From Lumbricus terrestris (lineage: Eukaryota; Annelida; Clitellata; Crassiclitellata; Lumbricidae), in assembly GCA_949752735.1 (NCBI GenBank), contig OX457043.1, forward strand, positions 4,440,367 to 4,504,366: DNA of 64,000 bases, in the 5' to 3' direction. Positions 44,303 to 56,385 of this stretch are shown here, piece after piece. Numbering within the stretch: position 1 is the stretch's first letter; the number at the start of each line of letters is the position of its first letter. A program made the translations under genes and the position numbers. The notes under the pieces are model-generated. The model made no database searches. It saw only the letters and a list, made by a program, of their open reading frames with translations, and was not told the origin of the DNA.

Positions 44303-44452
44303 CATTTCGGAATTTTCCCTCAGGGCAATAGCATCCCTCCACCGTGGCCATGGGGCACGTAGTGCCGTTGCTACCGCTGCTCAATGACATGCACGTCTGT
44401 TCACACGGAGATTGGCAGGGACGATATTCTTCACCATGGCGGCACATCACAG
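44303..44452 (-). CDS. Exon 9: TIL domain, first half
   Basis: 150 nt, 50 codons, phase 1-1; acceptor TTATGTGTATTCCAG, donor GTAAAA. Encodes VMCRHGEEYRPCQSPCEQT, then CPMATVEGCYCPEGKFRN. C...G..Y..C...C..TC and the later GC.CP.G are the defining marks of the TIL domain, the Cys-rich module after C8 in VWF, mucins and SCO-spondin. With exon 10 the domain has its full Cys set. Confidence 0.92.
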
Positions 44453-44639
44453 CTGGAATACACATAAAAAACCTGTATCAGAAACCCCACTGGACCACCA
44501 GGACATCGAAGCAATTAGACGCATTTTGTCAACACTTCAAAGTGAAGAATCATTGAAAAAAGCAGTGCCTAAGCAAATTAAATTTAAGAAACATCTTCGC
44601 ACGCGTTTAAAGAAACTCCTTGAAATCAGGGTTTAACGG

Positions 44640-46730
44640 ATCTCTATCGAAAGAACAATCAACAATGAACATAACATTATACACTGGGTAATTTAACGGG
44701 GTAAAAAAAACCCGTTAAAATGCGACTGTAAGCTAATTTTGTATAGCATTATAATGGTCAGCTAATTGTTATGCAAGAGCGTACAGCTGAGGAAGGCCAG
44801 GTGCCTGAGTGGCGGGAAAGTTGCAGCGGCGCGACGTCGCCGGAGAGTGAGAGAGACAGAGACAGAGAGAAAGACAGAGACGGACAGAGAGACGGACAGA
44901 GTGACTGAAGGAAGAGTGTACGCTAAGAGTGAGATAGGCACGTGTAGGTGTGCTAGTCAAGTGTATAAGGTGTAGTTAGAGTGGAGAGTTAATAAGATGG
45001 CGTTTCTGTCGTAACATTGAATTGTTTGCTGTTGTTGGTGAATTTTGTGTTGATTGCAACTTTTGGAGATATAAAGAAACAGAATACAAGAAACCGATCG
45101 TTGTTTTAAGTAAACAAGTTAAAGAACTTTAGACACTTATAAACTAGCCATTAGCTACCACAGTACAGTCATTAGGTTAGGCCTATAGGCTGCGCTGCTG
45201 AACTTTAGAAGAGACTGGAAAGACGTGAGGGATAAGCTCACAGCGACCATGTCCAATGGAAATCTGTCACCAACGTTTGAAACCCATAACATTATTTCCT
45301 AGATATACGATGACGTTTATATCGCCATCAACATAATCACCATGATCATAATTATTCATTGGGGGTTGAAAAATTACCATAATTCACTAGACGAAGTTCC
45401 TTTGGATTGACTGAGGTCTACCTGGTTTCTATGTAGAAATGGGCGTTTCACTGAGGATTGCTAAATGAAGACTAATGCGGCTTCTGGGGAGTCTGTTGCA
45501 CATTGTTGCTCATCAGCCTAGAGTTGGTCGGCATGATTAGAACGACCGCCTATTCAGCTCTAAAGCTTCTTTTACGCTAGATCATCTAGCGGCTCTAGCC
45601 TATAGATGAGTGATTGACTTGGCTCGTATCTCACTCCGGTGCCTCGTAAATAAGCGTGACCAGTGCCAAAAGTGCGGGAAAATAAGAGCCTTGACGCCCT
45701 TTACCTCTCCAGAAGAGGTGCCTTGGCGGCGTGAACGCCCCTTACCTTTCATTTCTGTGCTTGCCAATAAGTGGCTGGACGGCGTTCAGATTTTAAAACA
45801 AATGCTTGGACGCCGTCCATGACCGTCCAGGCACACTTTAATCCCTGAGTGTGACACGACACAGAAATGAGTCATCATTGTCGGGTAGAAGAGAGGGTGT
45901 CGACAAGTAGAAGAGGCCGTGAGGGAAAACGGGGCGATTCACAGAGTAGAGATAGGAATATGGGGAGTTAGAAGGGTAAACTCGGAGGGAATAGCCGTAA
46001 CATCAACAGGTTCATTTAATGGTTGGAAGGAACTTATTGCTTCGTATTACTAATTGAATGCAGGCCTGTAATTATTAGTATTGTAATCTGAACGAATGTT
46101 AAATTGAATAATAAATAATGTTAACTAATTATTTCAGGAGTCTCTCTCATGTACAGTAGGCCAATGACCGCTGACGATAGGCTACATAAATGCTAACTAA
46201 GTGAAACTAGATTTCCCCATAATATACAAATTCACATATTATCGCTACGATAATTTACATATCAGACGATGCAGGAGCTATAAGAATAATGAAACAGGGG
46301 CATAGTTAGTAGAGAAATCCTGCGGCATTGTAATGCGTTTGCAATCTGATAACACCATGAACTTCTGCTGGAATTATACTATCTGAAAATCGTTAATCGT
46401 GATGTTTTCGCAGCCTAGATGCCGCTTGTCATAACGACAATGAAAGTTTGAAAACATGGATGCTTAAAGCGACAAAAGCCGAATAAAAATGGAATAAAAC
46501 GTCATGGTCTAAAAAGAAATAAGAAATGAAAAACCGAGAAAACCGGGAAAACAAAAAATAATTAATTGGACTTTGTCGCATCTTCTACTGCAGTATATTA
46601 AAATTACAAACGTTGTTTACGCAATCCAAAATCGATCAGCAAGTATAATAACACAACTTTATTAATAAACAATAAGCCTATGTAGGCCCTAGGCCCTAAC
46701 ACGGACATAATGGCCTCCCTGCGGCTCTCC
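44640..46730. other. Intron, low-complexity tract, no exon seen
   Basis: Contains a GAGACAGAGA-rich purine tract (44845-44905). No exon in frame with the gene, no RNA gene and no terminal repeats were recognised. The C8-to-TIL connection (exon 8 to exon 9) skips this region in frame. Confidence 0.5.
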
Positions 46731-46734
46731 GTTC

Positions 46735-46872
46735 GCTTCCCCGTGACTCTGCTGGCTCTTTCTACCGTCTTCTCAAGACCTTTCTCTTTGACCAGGCCTG
46801 GGTTGGGAGCGCCTCTGAGTAGCGATATTGAAGGGCGCTATATAAATTTATGTGATTGATTGATTGATTGAT
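46735..46872 (+). mobile_element. LINE 3' tail with GATT repeats
   Basis: GGGAGCGCCTCTGAGTAG and GAAGGGCGCTATATAAATT followed by a GATT repeat. The tail differs from the GAAT repeat of the copies in the 4.7-kb modules, so it belongs to a related but different subfamily. Confidence 0.82.
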
Positions 46873-47335
46873 AATAATGACTTTCACATTTAGCGGTATC
46901 TTTGAAACCACAGAGACGGCTTAAGGGATAACAGACGAATAAATTAAGGAAATATTACAATGGCGACAATAAACATATAAATAATATTTCATTATTTATT
47001 GATATTACTGTATGTAATTATTTCCCATAATTCGATTTTCGTCCGTTTTAAATGCTTAAATGTGACCGTGGTCAGATAAAAAATAAAATTAAAAAAAGGG
47101 AAAAAGAGACGAAAAATAAGAAAAAACCCAGGATTTTTGCGGCTATGATAGAACATTTGCACTTTCACTTTCAAACTGCCAGCGGCCACTCATCTGTAAC
47201 AATAGGAAAATATGGTGGCTGATTTAGGAACAAAGAATTGCTGCGGTTCATGATCTAAGAGACTAAGTAGCCTAGACTATTACTTGCAATTTACACAAAT
47301 TCACTTATAATTTCAAAGTCTGTAACGAAGCTTAC

Positions 47336-47445
47336 GGCATAAGTTATTTGTTCTGTAGTCGACGCACAATCCAAGACGATTGCAAATATCAGCAAAAGCA
47401 GCTATAGACGCGCAGACACATCCGCAATCTCCACCAGAATTACAC
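47336..47445 (-). CDS. Exon 8: C8 domain, second half
   Basis: 110 nt, phase 2 to 1; acceptor TTGTTATTCAG, donor GTAAGC. Encodes CNSGGDCGCVCASIAAFAD, ICNRLGLCVDYRTNNLC. The motif C.SGGDC.C.C.(A)I.A.A..C is specific for the C8 domain that follows VWD. It joins exon 7 through a Leu codon (TT|G) and exon 9 through a Pro codon (C|CT), giving NLCPVMC at the C8-TIL border. Confidence 0.92.
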
Positions 47446-47586
47446 CTGAATAACAACAGATCGATAATTTTCAGCAGGTCTATTATAAAGTTTAAATCGA
47501 CTACAATGTTGAAAAAACATGTCGGAACGCTGACCAACATTTCCCAAATTATTCAACACTGTCACAATGCAATCATGCAAACGAGG

Positions 47587-47668
47587 CAGTAGTAGTCAAC
47601 CTAGTAGTAGTAGTAGCAGTTGTAGTAGTATTAGTAGCAGTAGCAGCAGCAGCAGCAGTAGTAGTAGT
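47587..47668. repeat. AGT microsatellite, left block
   Basis: TAGTAG and CAGCAG repeats ending exactly where a minus-strand LINE tail begins. The right part of the same microsatellite is at 48650-49160. Confidence 0.9.
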
Positions 47669-47788
47669 TTCTATAGCGCCGCTCACAACCAAGGCCTTTC
47701 AGTAGCGCTCCCAGTGCGATAACCTCTAGAGAAAAAAAAGGTCTTAAGAAGAGAGAGAGATGTAGATAACGATCCTGAAAGTAGAGTC
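47669..47788 (-). mobile_element. LINE 3' fragment, inverted relative to its neighbour
   Basis: TTTCTATAGCGCCGCTCACAAC through GATCCTGAAAGTAGAGTC is the reverse complement of positions about 48476-48602 of the adjoining plus-strand copy. The fragment abuts the start of that copy directly, forming an inverted pair. Confidence 0.85.
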
Positions 47789-48652
47789 ACTCAAATCGCT
47801 TTACACTCAATTCTAACAAAACTCAACTCATCTGGCTTGGCACTCCCCAGCAAATTAAAAAAAATGACTTTTCGCTTCTATCTAAGACCTTTCCTGAATT
47901 TAAATTCTCAACTTCTGTTCGTGACCTATAGGTGTCACTCTTGACTGCTCGCTGACATTCTCAACACATGTAACCAACCTTACGCGCTCCTCTTACTTTC
48001 ACCTCCGTCGTCTAAGGTCCATTCGCAGATCTGTCTCCCTTTCAACCATGACATCAATAATCCATGCATTTGTCTGTTCCAGAATTGATTACTGTAATTC
48101 CCTTCTTATTGGTCTTCCAAAGGTCCGCCTATCTCCCATTCAGTCTGTCCTTAATGCTGCTGCTCGATTAATTGCGCGCCTTCCTAAGTACTCTCATATA
48201 TCATCGTTTATGATTAACCAACTACACTGGCTTCCTCTCTCTGCCCGCATACAATATGAAGTCCTTTCTCTGGTACTCAAATCCAAACTGGGTCTTACAC
48301 CGATGTATCTCAGTGATCTCATTCGTTCTCCTCTATCAGCATCTTCTCATCGACCTCTCCGTTCTCTGGACAGGGCTGACTTGTTTGTTCCACGAGCTAG
48401 GACCACTATTGCTCAAACTCGATCCTTCACCATCATTGGGCCGTCCTTGTGGAATTCTCTTCCCTCCACTCTGCGTGTGACTCTACTTTCAGGATCGTTA
48501 TCAGATCTACATCTCTCTCTCTCTCTTCTTAGGACCTATTTTTCTCTAGAGGTTATCGCACCGGGAGCCCTACTGAATGGCCTTGGTTGTGAGCGGCGCT
48601 ATAGAAATTCCTAATTACATTACATTACATACATTACATTACATTACATTAG
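47789..48652 (+). mobile_element. LINE, RT C-terminal region with ACATT tail
   Basis: From 48048 a 188-codon frame encodes IIHAFVCSRIDYCNSLLIG, LNAAARLIARLPKYSHIS, HWLPLSARIQYEVLSLV and RSFTIIGPSLWNSLPSTLR, then RRYRNS and a stop. The upstream 250 bp are the same protein with frameshifts. The 3' tail is an ACATT repeat. This is a CR1/L2-like family different from the one with the GAAT tail. A minus-strand copy lies at 63474-64000. Confidence 0.9.
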
Positions 48653-49165
<513 letters not shown>

Positions 49166-49575
49166 GTGACAGCAGTGGTAGTAGTAAAGCATAAATAGCA
49201 GTAGTACTTGATAACAGCACCTCGGGTACTCGTCCTCGTCACTTTACTCTATGCAATGCGATGGTTGATAGCTGACTGGGTGACGAATCACAACAGTCGA
49301 ATTTCCAACCGTGTCTGTCACCGTCAGAGGACCAATACCATCGTGAACAATTATTATTCAATGAAGTTATTGCTCACCCGTTGTAGTCATTTAAGAGAGG
49401 TCACTACAGAAGATTGGCTAACTGCTCTCACACCTTAACATCAAGTGACGATGACTGTGTTTGGCTGTGCCAAATAACCAGAGACAACAATTATAGGCAT
49501 CGCCTGGGCAGATAATAGTACACCATGAGTCATTGGTGTTATCGTAATCAACTCCCGAGATAGTAGCCTACTAAC

Positions 49576-49709
49576 AAGCAAGCGTCCGATACGCAATGGT
49601 GCACAGCAGTCTCGAAGTCCGCTCCTTTTGCTCGGCATGCTGCGAAAACGTCACCATGACTCATAACGGCACAGCTCGTTTCAGCCCATTGCTTTCGATT
49701 GCTATTTGC
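49576..49709 (-). CDS. Exon 7: C8 domain, first half
   Basis: 134 nt, phase 0 to 2; acceptor TCTGCGTTTTGTAG, donor GTTAGT. Encodes ANSNRKQWAETSCAVMSHG, DVFAACRAKGADFETAVHH and CVSDACL. The Cys spacing matches the start of C8, and splicing to exon 8 gives CVSDACLCNSGGDCGC, a canonical C8 core. The exon is short with a weak GTTAGT donor; it was found because the phase and Cys pattern require it between exons 6 and 8. Confidence 0.88.
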
Positions 49710-50177
49710 CTACAAAACGCAGATAAGCCAATCTATACAATAGCACTGCATTGTCATACGATGTACTTCAGTAAAAAGACATAATTATCGTACATGTACC
49801 TTTCAAAAGGCTTGTTTCATTCGACTGGAAAACGCCGTCTGACAAATATTATGCAAACGAAAGGTGTAGGAAGGTCAGTGTTATGCTGAGACCAGTTCTT
49901 GAAGTCTGCAAAGCTTGAGAAAGAAAGCTGTTGTTTTGATGTCTTGCAGCAAAAGGGGAGCCGACAGGAAGTAAAGACACGAATAGTCATTCTTTTTCAA
50001 ATGGCGTTAATAATAGCCTGAGCTTAATGGCTACAGAAAAACGAATTATGGAAGATAAGGCATGGTCAGTTCATGGTCAGGCATACAACATCTCTTGTAT
50101 TGTATACACTATACAGGTGAGGGATGTCTTTTCGAGCAACGACGTTTGGGCGTGAGTGGCTTTAGGACGATGTAGTA

Positions 50178-50838
50178 GTACTTCGGGTTTAACGACACTT
50201 TTTCATATCGAAGATTGATTAGTGTCGGAGGCAGAGTACAACCTCTCACTCCACGTTTATATTGCGACCGAGCCACCCGCAGTAAAGATCCGAGAAATTA
50301 ATCTCTGATAAACCGACCGACCGGGAATCGAATCCGAGCCGCCGGTGTCATGAAACGGAGTATCTCCCCTGAAAGCTATCCGGGGGGATGAATTAATCTA
50401 TCCCCCCGGATGGAATTAACCGGTCTATGCTATCCGGGGAGATAAACCATTCTATCCCCTTTCTTGAAAAATGCGCATAATAAAAATATTTATGCTGAAA
50501 TCAAAATTTAAAGTGACTCTAATTGTTTTAAGTGTCCTAGGCAATGCTCAGATAAAGGCAACTCGAATTTATTTAGTGACTCTGAGTGTTCTCAACAGTG
50601 TTTTAGATGTTTTAAGTGCTCTAAAAACAGGGCAAAACAAATTATCTAGTCGGAATAAACATACCTGTCAGTGTCATTGTTCAAAACAAAGCAGATGAAA
50701 ATTAATTTGCAAAAAAACTACACGCGGAAGCGGTTTTTTCGACTTTTTTAATTTTGGGGGATACAATTAATACGGGGGATACTCTATTTCGTGACACCGG
50801 CGTGGCGAGCGGGCTACCAACCCACTCGGCCACTCAGG
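50178..50838 (-). mobile_element. tRNA-derived SINE split by a MITE
   Basis: On the minus strand the head reads CCTGAGTGGCCGAGTGG, containing an A box; the B box GGATTCGATTCCC lies at 50323-50335. The spacing between them is normal only if the 455-bp insertion 50344-50798 is removed. The 3' part ends near GTGTCGTTAAACCC. It is a Ser/Leu-tRNA-like SINE of about 206 bp without its insertion. Confidence 0.72.
50344..50798. mobile_element. MITE with TIR GGTGTCAYGAAA
   Basis: Inverted ends GGTGTCATGAAACGGAGTAT and (reversed) GGTGTCACGAAATAGAGTAT, followed by C-rich runs (TCTCCCC, TCCCCCG). Internal CTATCCGGGG motifs also occur as inverted copies. It sits inside the tRNA-like head of a SINE. The target duplication is short and not clear (perhaps GGCG or CCGG-like bases). 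Confidence 0.7.
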
Positions 50839-51261
50839 TTCTCTATTTAGGACGATGGAAAAGCAATGATCAAACAACCCATCAGTTACAAGCTATGCGG
50901 CTTCACACTAGAATAATAGGTAATTTAATCGAACGAACACTCACATAGAACCCATCAAAATAGCCACGCTTAGGCCCACTCATTAGCAGGGCTGTACGCG
51001 AGGGCTCACATGTGAACCTAAAACATTTTTGCATCGCGTACTTAGTTAAAAAACGAGGGTCCACTGCACGCGAGTATTCAACATATACTTAGGCTACCTC
51101 ACAAGGAGGAAACTTAAGTAAAAAAGTGACATAATGGAGAAAAGTAATAAATTGAAAAGTTTTAAGGGTGACGGTAAAGGCATTGCGGGGTCGAAAATCT
51201 TTTTTAAATATATGATGACTAAAAAGAAAGGTCATCGGAAAATTCGATGACCAATAACAGG

Positions 51262-52595
51262 CAGGCCCGCCGACAGAAATTCCGGGCCCCTGGGCTGAGC
51301 CGTCACGGGCCCCAAACTATCTTTAGGTTTTTTGAGCAAATTTATATAACAATAATGTGAGTATGAATGTACGCTAATGCTTACATTTATGATTTCAATG
51401 GCAAGAAAAAACTTCATTTTCATGCATCAGTTATACGATCATCATGCATGCACGTCTAATTCACTAGAATCAACGGATGTATGAGTAGGCCTACATGTAG
51501 GTCCTAGGCCAAATTACGGGCTGTGATTGCCTTCTTTTGAGATTCTGAATTGAAATAGTAAGCTTACCAACTTTTGCCTTTTCAAACTTATTAGCTTTTT
51601 CTTTTTGTTTTTGTGCTCCAGGTTTGTGTTTATAAGACATACCGTCGTTGCGAGAGAAATTTATCATTATTTTAGAGTTGTTCACTTATGATTGAAATCT
51701 GAAAACGCATAATTTACAGGGCCGTAGCAACAATGAACGTGGCCCCCTCCGAACATATGTCCGCGGCGGCGGGGCCACTTACAATGCAGAAACTGGTATG
51801 CAATGTACGTAATTCCGTAACGTGCTTTTTCTGAGTAATTTCGTTTCATAATTATTAATAAGCTCTAATCTGATATTATTATAGGCCTACTTTATGAACT
51901 TTTCTAGAATTATTGGCATCAAAGTGCCTTTGATCCAGAACTGCACATCTGGAAATTCCTTGCATTTTCAGCGTTCAAAATTTGGCTCTTAGGGCCCTTA
52001 CAATGCAGAAATTGGAATGCGGTATTTATATTTTATACAAAAAATTATAATGGGTATTCACATTAAATATAACCTACGTAGGCCTACAGTGTACAAAACT
52101 AGATGTATTCCGTAGCCTACTTACTGCTGCTGAAGTCAACAGCGTCAATAAAAATTAATGTCACTAACCTATAGCTGCACCTTACAATTTTGCTACTTTC
52201 GGGGGCCCCCTTTCTTGCGGGGCCCCCTCCGGTCGGAGGGTACGGAGGGCGGTTGCTAAGCCTCTGATAATTTAGCAGAAGAGCGTTCTGAGACAAATGT
52301 GAGCGTGTTTTTGGCAAAACACTGATAATTGGTAGTCCACAAGGTAGGCTAATGGACAATAATTGCTTGAAATTCAAGACTTGTAGTTATGCAACAGCTA
52401 TTGCCTATTAGGTTCTATTTAAGAAACATAAATCACAGACAATTAATAGGTTAAGGAATATAATTGATTAGAGGTAGGGCCCGCGCCCGTAATCAACATA
52501 ATGAAACATATTTTAATCACTGTTGCCCGGGCCCCTTCCGGGCCCCTAAAAGTCGCCGTGCCCCTGGGCATTTGCCCCCCCTCTCGACGGGCCTG
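51262..52595. mobile_element. Non-autonomous hAT element, 1334 bp
   Basis: Ends CAGGCCCGCCGACAG and CTCTCGACGGGCCTG form an imperfect inverted repeat. A perfect 8-bp duplication ATAACAGG flanks it (51254-51261 and 52596-52603). GGGCCCC-rich motifs occur near both ends and inside. No transposase was recognised. Confidence 0.88.
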
Positions 52596-52965
52596 ATAAC
52601 AGGTCACAAGAAAATTTCGTCTCCTAAAAAGCAGATTTTTCGACCGCAGCATGTTCTCGCCTCAAAAATTTACCAGTCTGTTGGCCTACAGCCCCGCTCA
52701 TAAGCGCTTTCTGCGGTTACCGAGATGATGTCAAAATGTTATTAAGAAGGACTGCAGTACATCAAGTCAGCAACAAATGCAGAGTAACCTGAAGGACTGA
52801 CAAGTCACAGGCCCAGGTACACACGAAGAACTAGCCAGCAGATTCTCGTTGACTGCTGACAAGCGGCATTGGTGTTCATAAGAAAAGTTTCCACTCATTA
52901 TTTTGTCGGGCATTAATGGTTGGTGTTGCTCATCGTATATGAAAACATTCCGGGCATCTACGGTA

Positions 52966-52966
<1 letters not shown>

Positions 52967-53023
<57 letters not shown>
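52967..53023. repeat. ATT microsatellite
   Basis: About 19 ATT repeats, directly followed by the reversed LINE tail at 53026, so it may be the grown A/T-rich tail of that LINE. Confidence 0.92.
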
Positions 53024-53025
53024 GC

Positions 53026-53112
53026 GTTTTTATATAGCGCATCTTCAACGTAAGCTGCTCAGAAGCTCTCCCAGTCCAACAACGGAAAATAAGACAGTTC
53101 TTAAGCGAGAAA
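53026..53112 (-). mobile_element. LINE 3' tail, minus strand
   Basis: TTTTTATATAGCGCATCTTC, AGCTGCTCAGAAGCTCTCCC matches the reversed CR1/L2-like tail at moderate identity. Confidence 0.7.
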
Positions 53113-53174
53113 GAAACACAGTGCATATACAATTGTGCAGAGCAGTCACGAGACCCTAAGGCTTAATGAGAAAC

Positions 53175-53335
53175 AAGCGGGTTCGAATCCACCTCATGTC
53201 TCCGCGTAGGGACCCTGAACAATTAGGGCCTTCACTCGAATTGTTCAGGCGTTTCTGCTTGAAACTCCGATTCAGTGTCCGCGCTGTAATCGGGAGGACC
53301 TTCGACTAGCATCTTGAAGGGGCGCTATAACAAGT
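53175..53335 (+). mobile_element. tRNA-derived SINE, 5'-truncated
   Basis: B box GGGTTCGAATCCACC at 53179-53193, a body with GGGACC and ACTCCGATTCAGTGTCCGCG shared with the SINE at 30680-30867, and the LINE-like end CTTGAAGGGGCGCTATAA. The A box is missing. It ends about 55 bp from the donor side of exon 6. Confidence 0.78.
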
Positions 53336-53390
53336 GCCGCTAGTTACATGCCCCATAGATAAAGATAAGGTAATTATAAATGAGCATTAC

Positions 53391-53596
53391 CAGGCATGGG
53401 TCGGTAGTGTTTGGCGTTTCGCTTTCGGCGCATATGCCTGTCGTGAAGTATCGGGCAAGGTCCAACTCGTTTGCGTTGGGTATGGTAAGACCAGCATTTT
53501 CTTGGTAGAAGTCGTTGCTGTCTCCGTCCGAGTTCCCACACAAACCCTTAACTTCGCCGTTGTACTTGGAGTCCAAGAAGACAGCAACGTTTGTGC
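53391..53596 (-). CDS. Exon 6: VWD domain, C-terminal part
   Basis: 206 nt, phase 1 to 0; acceptor GCAATTTTCACTCAG, donor GTAATG. Encodes TNVAVFLDSKYNGEVKGLC, GNSDGDSNDFYQENAG and ARYFTTGICAESETPN. V.V.L...Y.G.V.GLCGN.DGD..ND is the conserved end of the von Willebrand D domain, including the acidic calcium-binding loop. It joins exon 5 through a Gly codon and exon 7 in phase 0 after DPCL. Confidence 0.93.
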
Positions 53597-54019
53597 CTGA
53601 GTGAAAATTGCACGTGCAAGCAAGATAAGTGGTAAAGTAATGGATGGACAACGAATGAATGAATGTTGAAGAAATAAATGAATAGCATGAGTCTTGCGAC
53701 ATTCGCCAATGCTTGAGTCAGAGGCATGGTCACTGGTCAGTGTTGAGTCATAAAGGATAGAGGAGATGGGCGGTTGAGGGTGGAAGACAATGTATGACCG
53801 ATGTATTGACTCGATTCCTCACTCTGCATCTATTCCCATCCCTCTGACATGAAGAAGGGTTGATTTCCGGACAGATCGATGTCAGAAAGAAAATCATATA
53901 ATATCCTACGGACTGAGAGACCATTAACCATGGCAATATCTATGATGGCAAACCCACCCCTATTCGGGGCAATCATCGTTTGGGCGCTCTTTCGTCACCT
54001 ACCCTCACGTACCCTGATT

Positions 54020-54160
54020 CCCAGAAACTCCGCCACTGGTTGCACTCTGCCACTGCCAGTCCCAAGCCTGGATAAAGGAGTAGGGCGTCGCTAATGGTCA
54101 TTGATACCACACAGTGGACGTTAAACAGCAACAGAAGAAGAAGAAGATTCCCAGAAGAAT
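54020..54160. repeat. Interspersed repeat with AAG tail
   Basis: The run CCGCCACTGGTTGCACTC, CCAGTCCCAAGCCTGGATAA, GACGTTAAACAGCAAC and an AGAAGAAG tail is repeated in the same orientation at 61680-61790 (CCGCCACTGGTTGTTCTC, CAGTCCCAAGCCTGGATAAA). It looks like the 3' end of an RTE-type LINE or a SINE using its machinery. Confidence 0.7.
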
Positions 54161-54614
54161 GGACAGTTCAACATACACTAAACACCGCATGGTTGTATGG
54201 CACGACCGTTATAGTTGATTGCACAGCTCTGTTATAACGTACCTTTTAAAAATGTAGCATTTAATTTACACGGCGCAAGAATGACTTTGAAAATGGTTGA
54301 GAAGACGCATGCTATCTGCGTTAGAACCGCTGCAAAAAACCGGAAATGCCTTATAGCACGTGCTCTCAAGCTGCGTACGAAGAGCTGACTACAAGCCCAC
54401 AACTCTTGCTGCAGTCTTGCGCATAAAATTGTCTTCCTGTAGTTCATCTCCGATTCTTAGCTCTATACGTGCAACCAGTGGTCTTGTTTGAAGATACTGA
54501 ACATTATGAACCAGCCCACTGCACTCCTAATTACGCCGACACAACGATTTGCTATAAAGCTTTGAACAGTTCCTGCTTGTCTGCAATGTTGCTAGCCCGC
54601 TAGCAATATGAAAA

Positions 54615-54705
54615 AAGTAATTGCCATTCGATTGGGAGTAATTTGCCATGGAGGATGGGAAGGGAAAGAAGTGGTTGTGCAGTTCTAAAATCCCTTTGAA
54701 AAGCC
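54615..54705. repeat. Interspersed repeat, copy 2
   Basis: ATTCGATTGGGAGTAATTTG, ATGGAGGATGGGAAGGG and TTGTGCAGTTCTAAAA match the segment at 32985-33080 in the same orientation. Class unknown. Confidence 0.75.
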
Positions 54706-54869
54706 ATGCTCCCTTTTATGCCCCATCCTGTAGGCCTAGATATATCATTCTTAGCGCTAACAAGCAAACCATGTTATAGGCACCATATTACTTTACACGG
54801 TTTCACTGCAATACCGCATAGAGTAAGCCTAAATAATAGTAAATATCAAGTTAATGGACTCTGATATAC

Positions 54870-55270
54870 CTTTATTCCAGGTCAGTGCCATTCCGCATTC
54901 TAGCATTACGGAAACGATCAATCCGCTGTCGCATATGACCCCTCCACTGAAATAGAACGTCTGGTGAGGGTTTAGTGTCACTTGGTTAAACTGAGCCGGG
55001 CTTCCTCTGATCAGTGAAATCGTTATGTTGTCCGACTCTATGATGAGGTACTTGGCGCACGTCTTCCCGTTTGCGCCACAAGGTATGCTTTGTGAAGTAA
55101 CCCGGAAACAGTTATTATTGGTGCTCTCGGTCAGGATGTACGGGCAACTGCCATCCATGGTATATGCCTTTCCGTCGAAGGTGAGGTAGTGTGGGTCTCC
55201 GGTAGCCGTACATATCTTTTTGCAGCATTTATCGTCTTTGGTACAGTTCCACTGACGGGAAATGCAGACG
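54870..55270 (-). CDS. Exon 5: VWD domain, N-terminal part
   Basis: 401 nt, 133 codons plus partial codons, phase 2 to 1; acceptor TTTCTGTATCTTCAG, donor GTATAT. Starts with the E-like VCISRQWNCTKDDKCC, then the VWD hallmark CTATGDPHYLTFDGKAYTM, GSCPYILTE, CFRVTSQSIPCG and further beta strands. GDPHY.TFDG is diagnostic. With exon 6 the domain is complete. In mucins, VWF and SCO-spondin, such D assemblies mediate disulfide-linked polymerisation or matrix assembly; a CGLC motif is not seen here, so multimerisation is not shown. Confidence 0.95.
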
Positions 55271-55959
55271 CTGAAGATACAGAAATACATTCGTTAAGCT
55301 TATACACCGGAAAGCGATTTATACAGCTAGTGCCTCTACTTGAAAATTCGTTATCCGGCAGCTTGCTCAAAATAACGATCGAAAAGAAATGATTTTCTTC
55401 TACGGGAAAGTCCTGGTTCCAAACAGACCATATAAAAGCATTGTGGAAGTAGGCTACGGTGAAGAAACAAAAGAGAAATTCTTGCGCGAGTTGTAAAGAG
55501 ACATATAGGCCTAATAATCATTTATGTCGCCAAGTGCAAGTGCCAATGTAGCGATGTGAAATTTTTTTGGAATGTCACAGTTTTGCCTGATGCAAAAGCA
55601 AATGCAGGCCTAATATTAACTAGGGATATTAACCAAAAGCCGGTTTTCGGTTCTGAAAACGAAAATCGGACTTAAACCAGCCAAGAAGATTGATCGAGAT
55701 AAGATGTTAGCCTTCAAAATGTGTTGCTACAGAAGAAGACTACATCTGAATTGTGCAATAAAAGACAACAAATTGACGTCTAAATCTAAAAGACCTAATG
55801 CGGAAATAATGAGAAATAAACTGACTCTATAATATGCAAAATGGATGAAAACGCACAATCAAAAATGTGCTGCTGGGAATCATGGACGAAGTGAGAAGAA
55901 TGGAAAGACCGAACAGGGATGAACGACATCGGGAACTCGTGCAGATGACATCCGTAAAG

Positions 55960-56385
55960 TTTGAGCATATCTGCTGTGAGTCGAATAGAATAAGGGCATT
56001 TGAAATGAAAGGTATAAGAAAAATCCTCGGAATATCATGGACTGAGAAAAAACAAATGAATGGGTTCTGGAGACGGCTGGCGTAGAAAGGAGTCTACTAG
56101 AGTCAATTAAAGGAAGGAAGTTGTCATACTTCGGGCACATCATGAGGAAACATGAAGACTGCTTGGAGAAGGAGATTATGCAAGGAACGGTTCCGGGAAC
56201 AAGATCAAGGGGTAGACCTAGGAAGAGGTGGTGGGACAACATGTGTGAATGGACGGGATTATCAACAGAGGAATTGTTGAGAGCAACTGAAGACAGGAGA
56301 GGATGGAGAAGAATTGTCCAAAATGCGACCAACCCTCGTGTCGAGGATGGTTGAAGGCAAGGCAAGGCAAGGCTGTGAGTCGGCA
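55960..56385 (+). mobile_element. RTE/Jockey-like LINE 3' end
   Basis: Encodes RIRAFEMKGIRKILGISWT, then in other frames GRKLSYFGHIMRKHEDCLE, RSRGRPRKRWWDNMCEW and EDRRGWRRIV before a stop and an AAGGC repeat tail. The motif order is the usual C-terminal end after the reverse transcriptase core. At least one frameshift near 56080. Confidence 0.83.
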
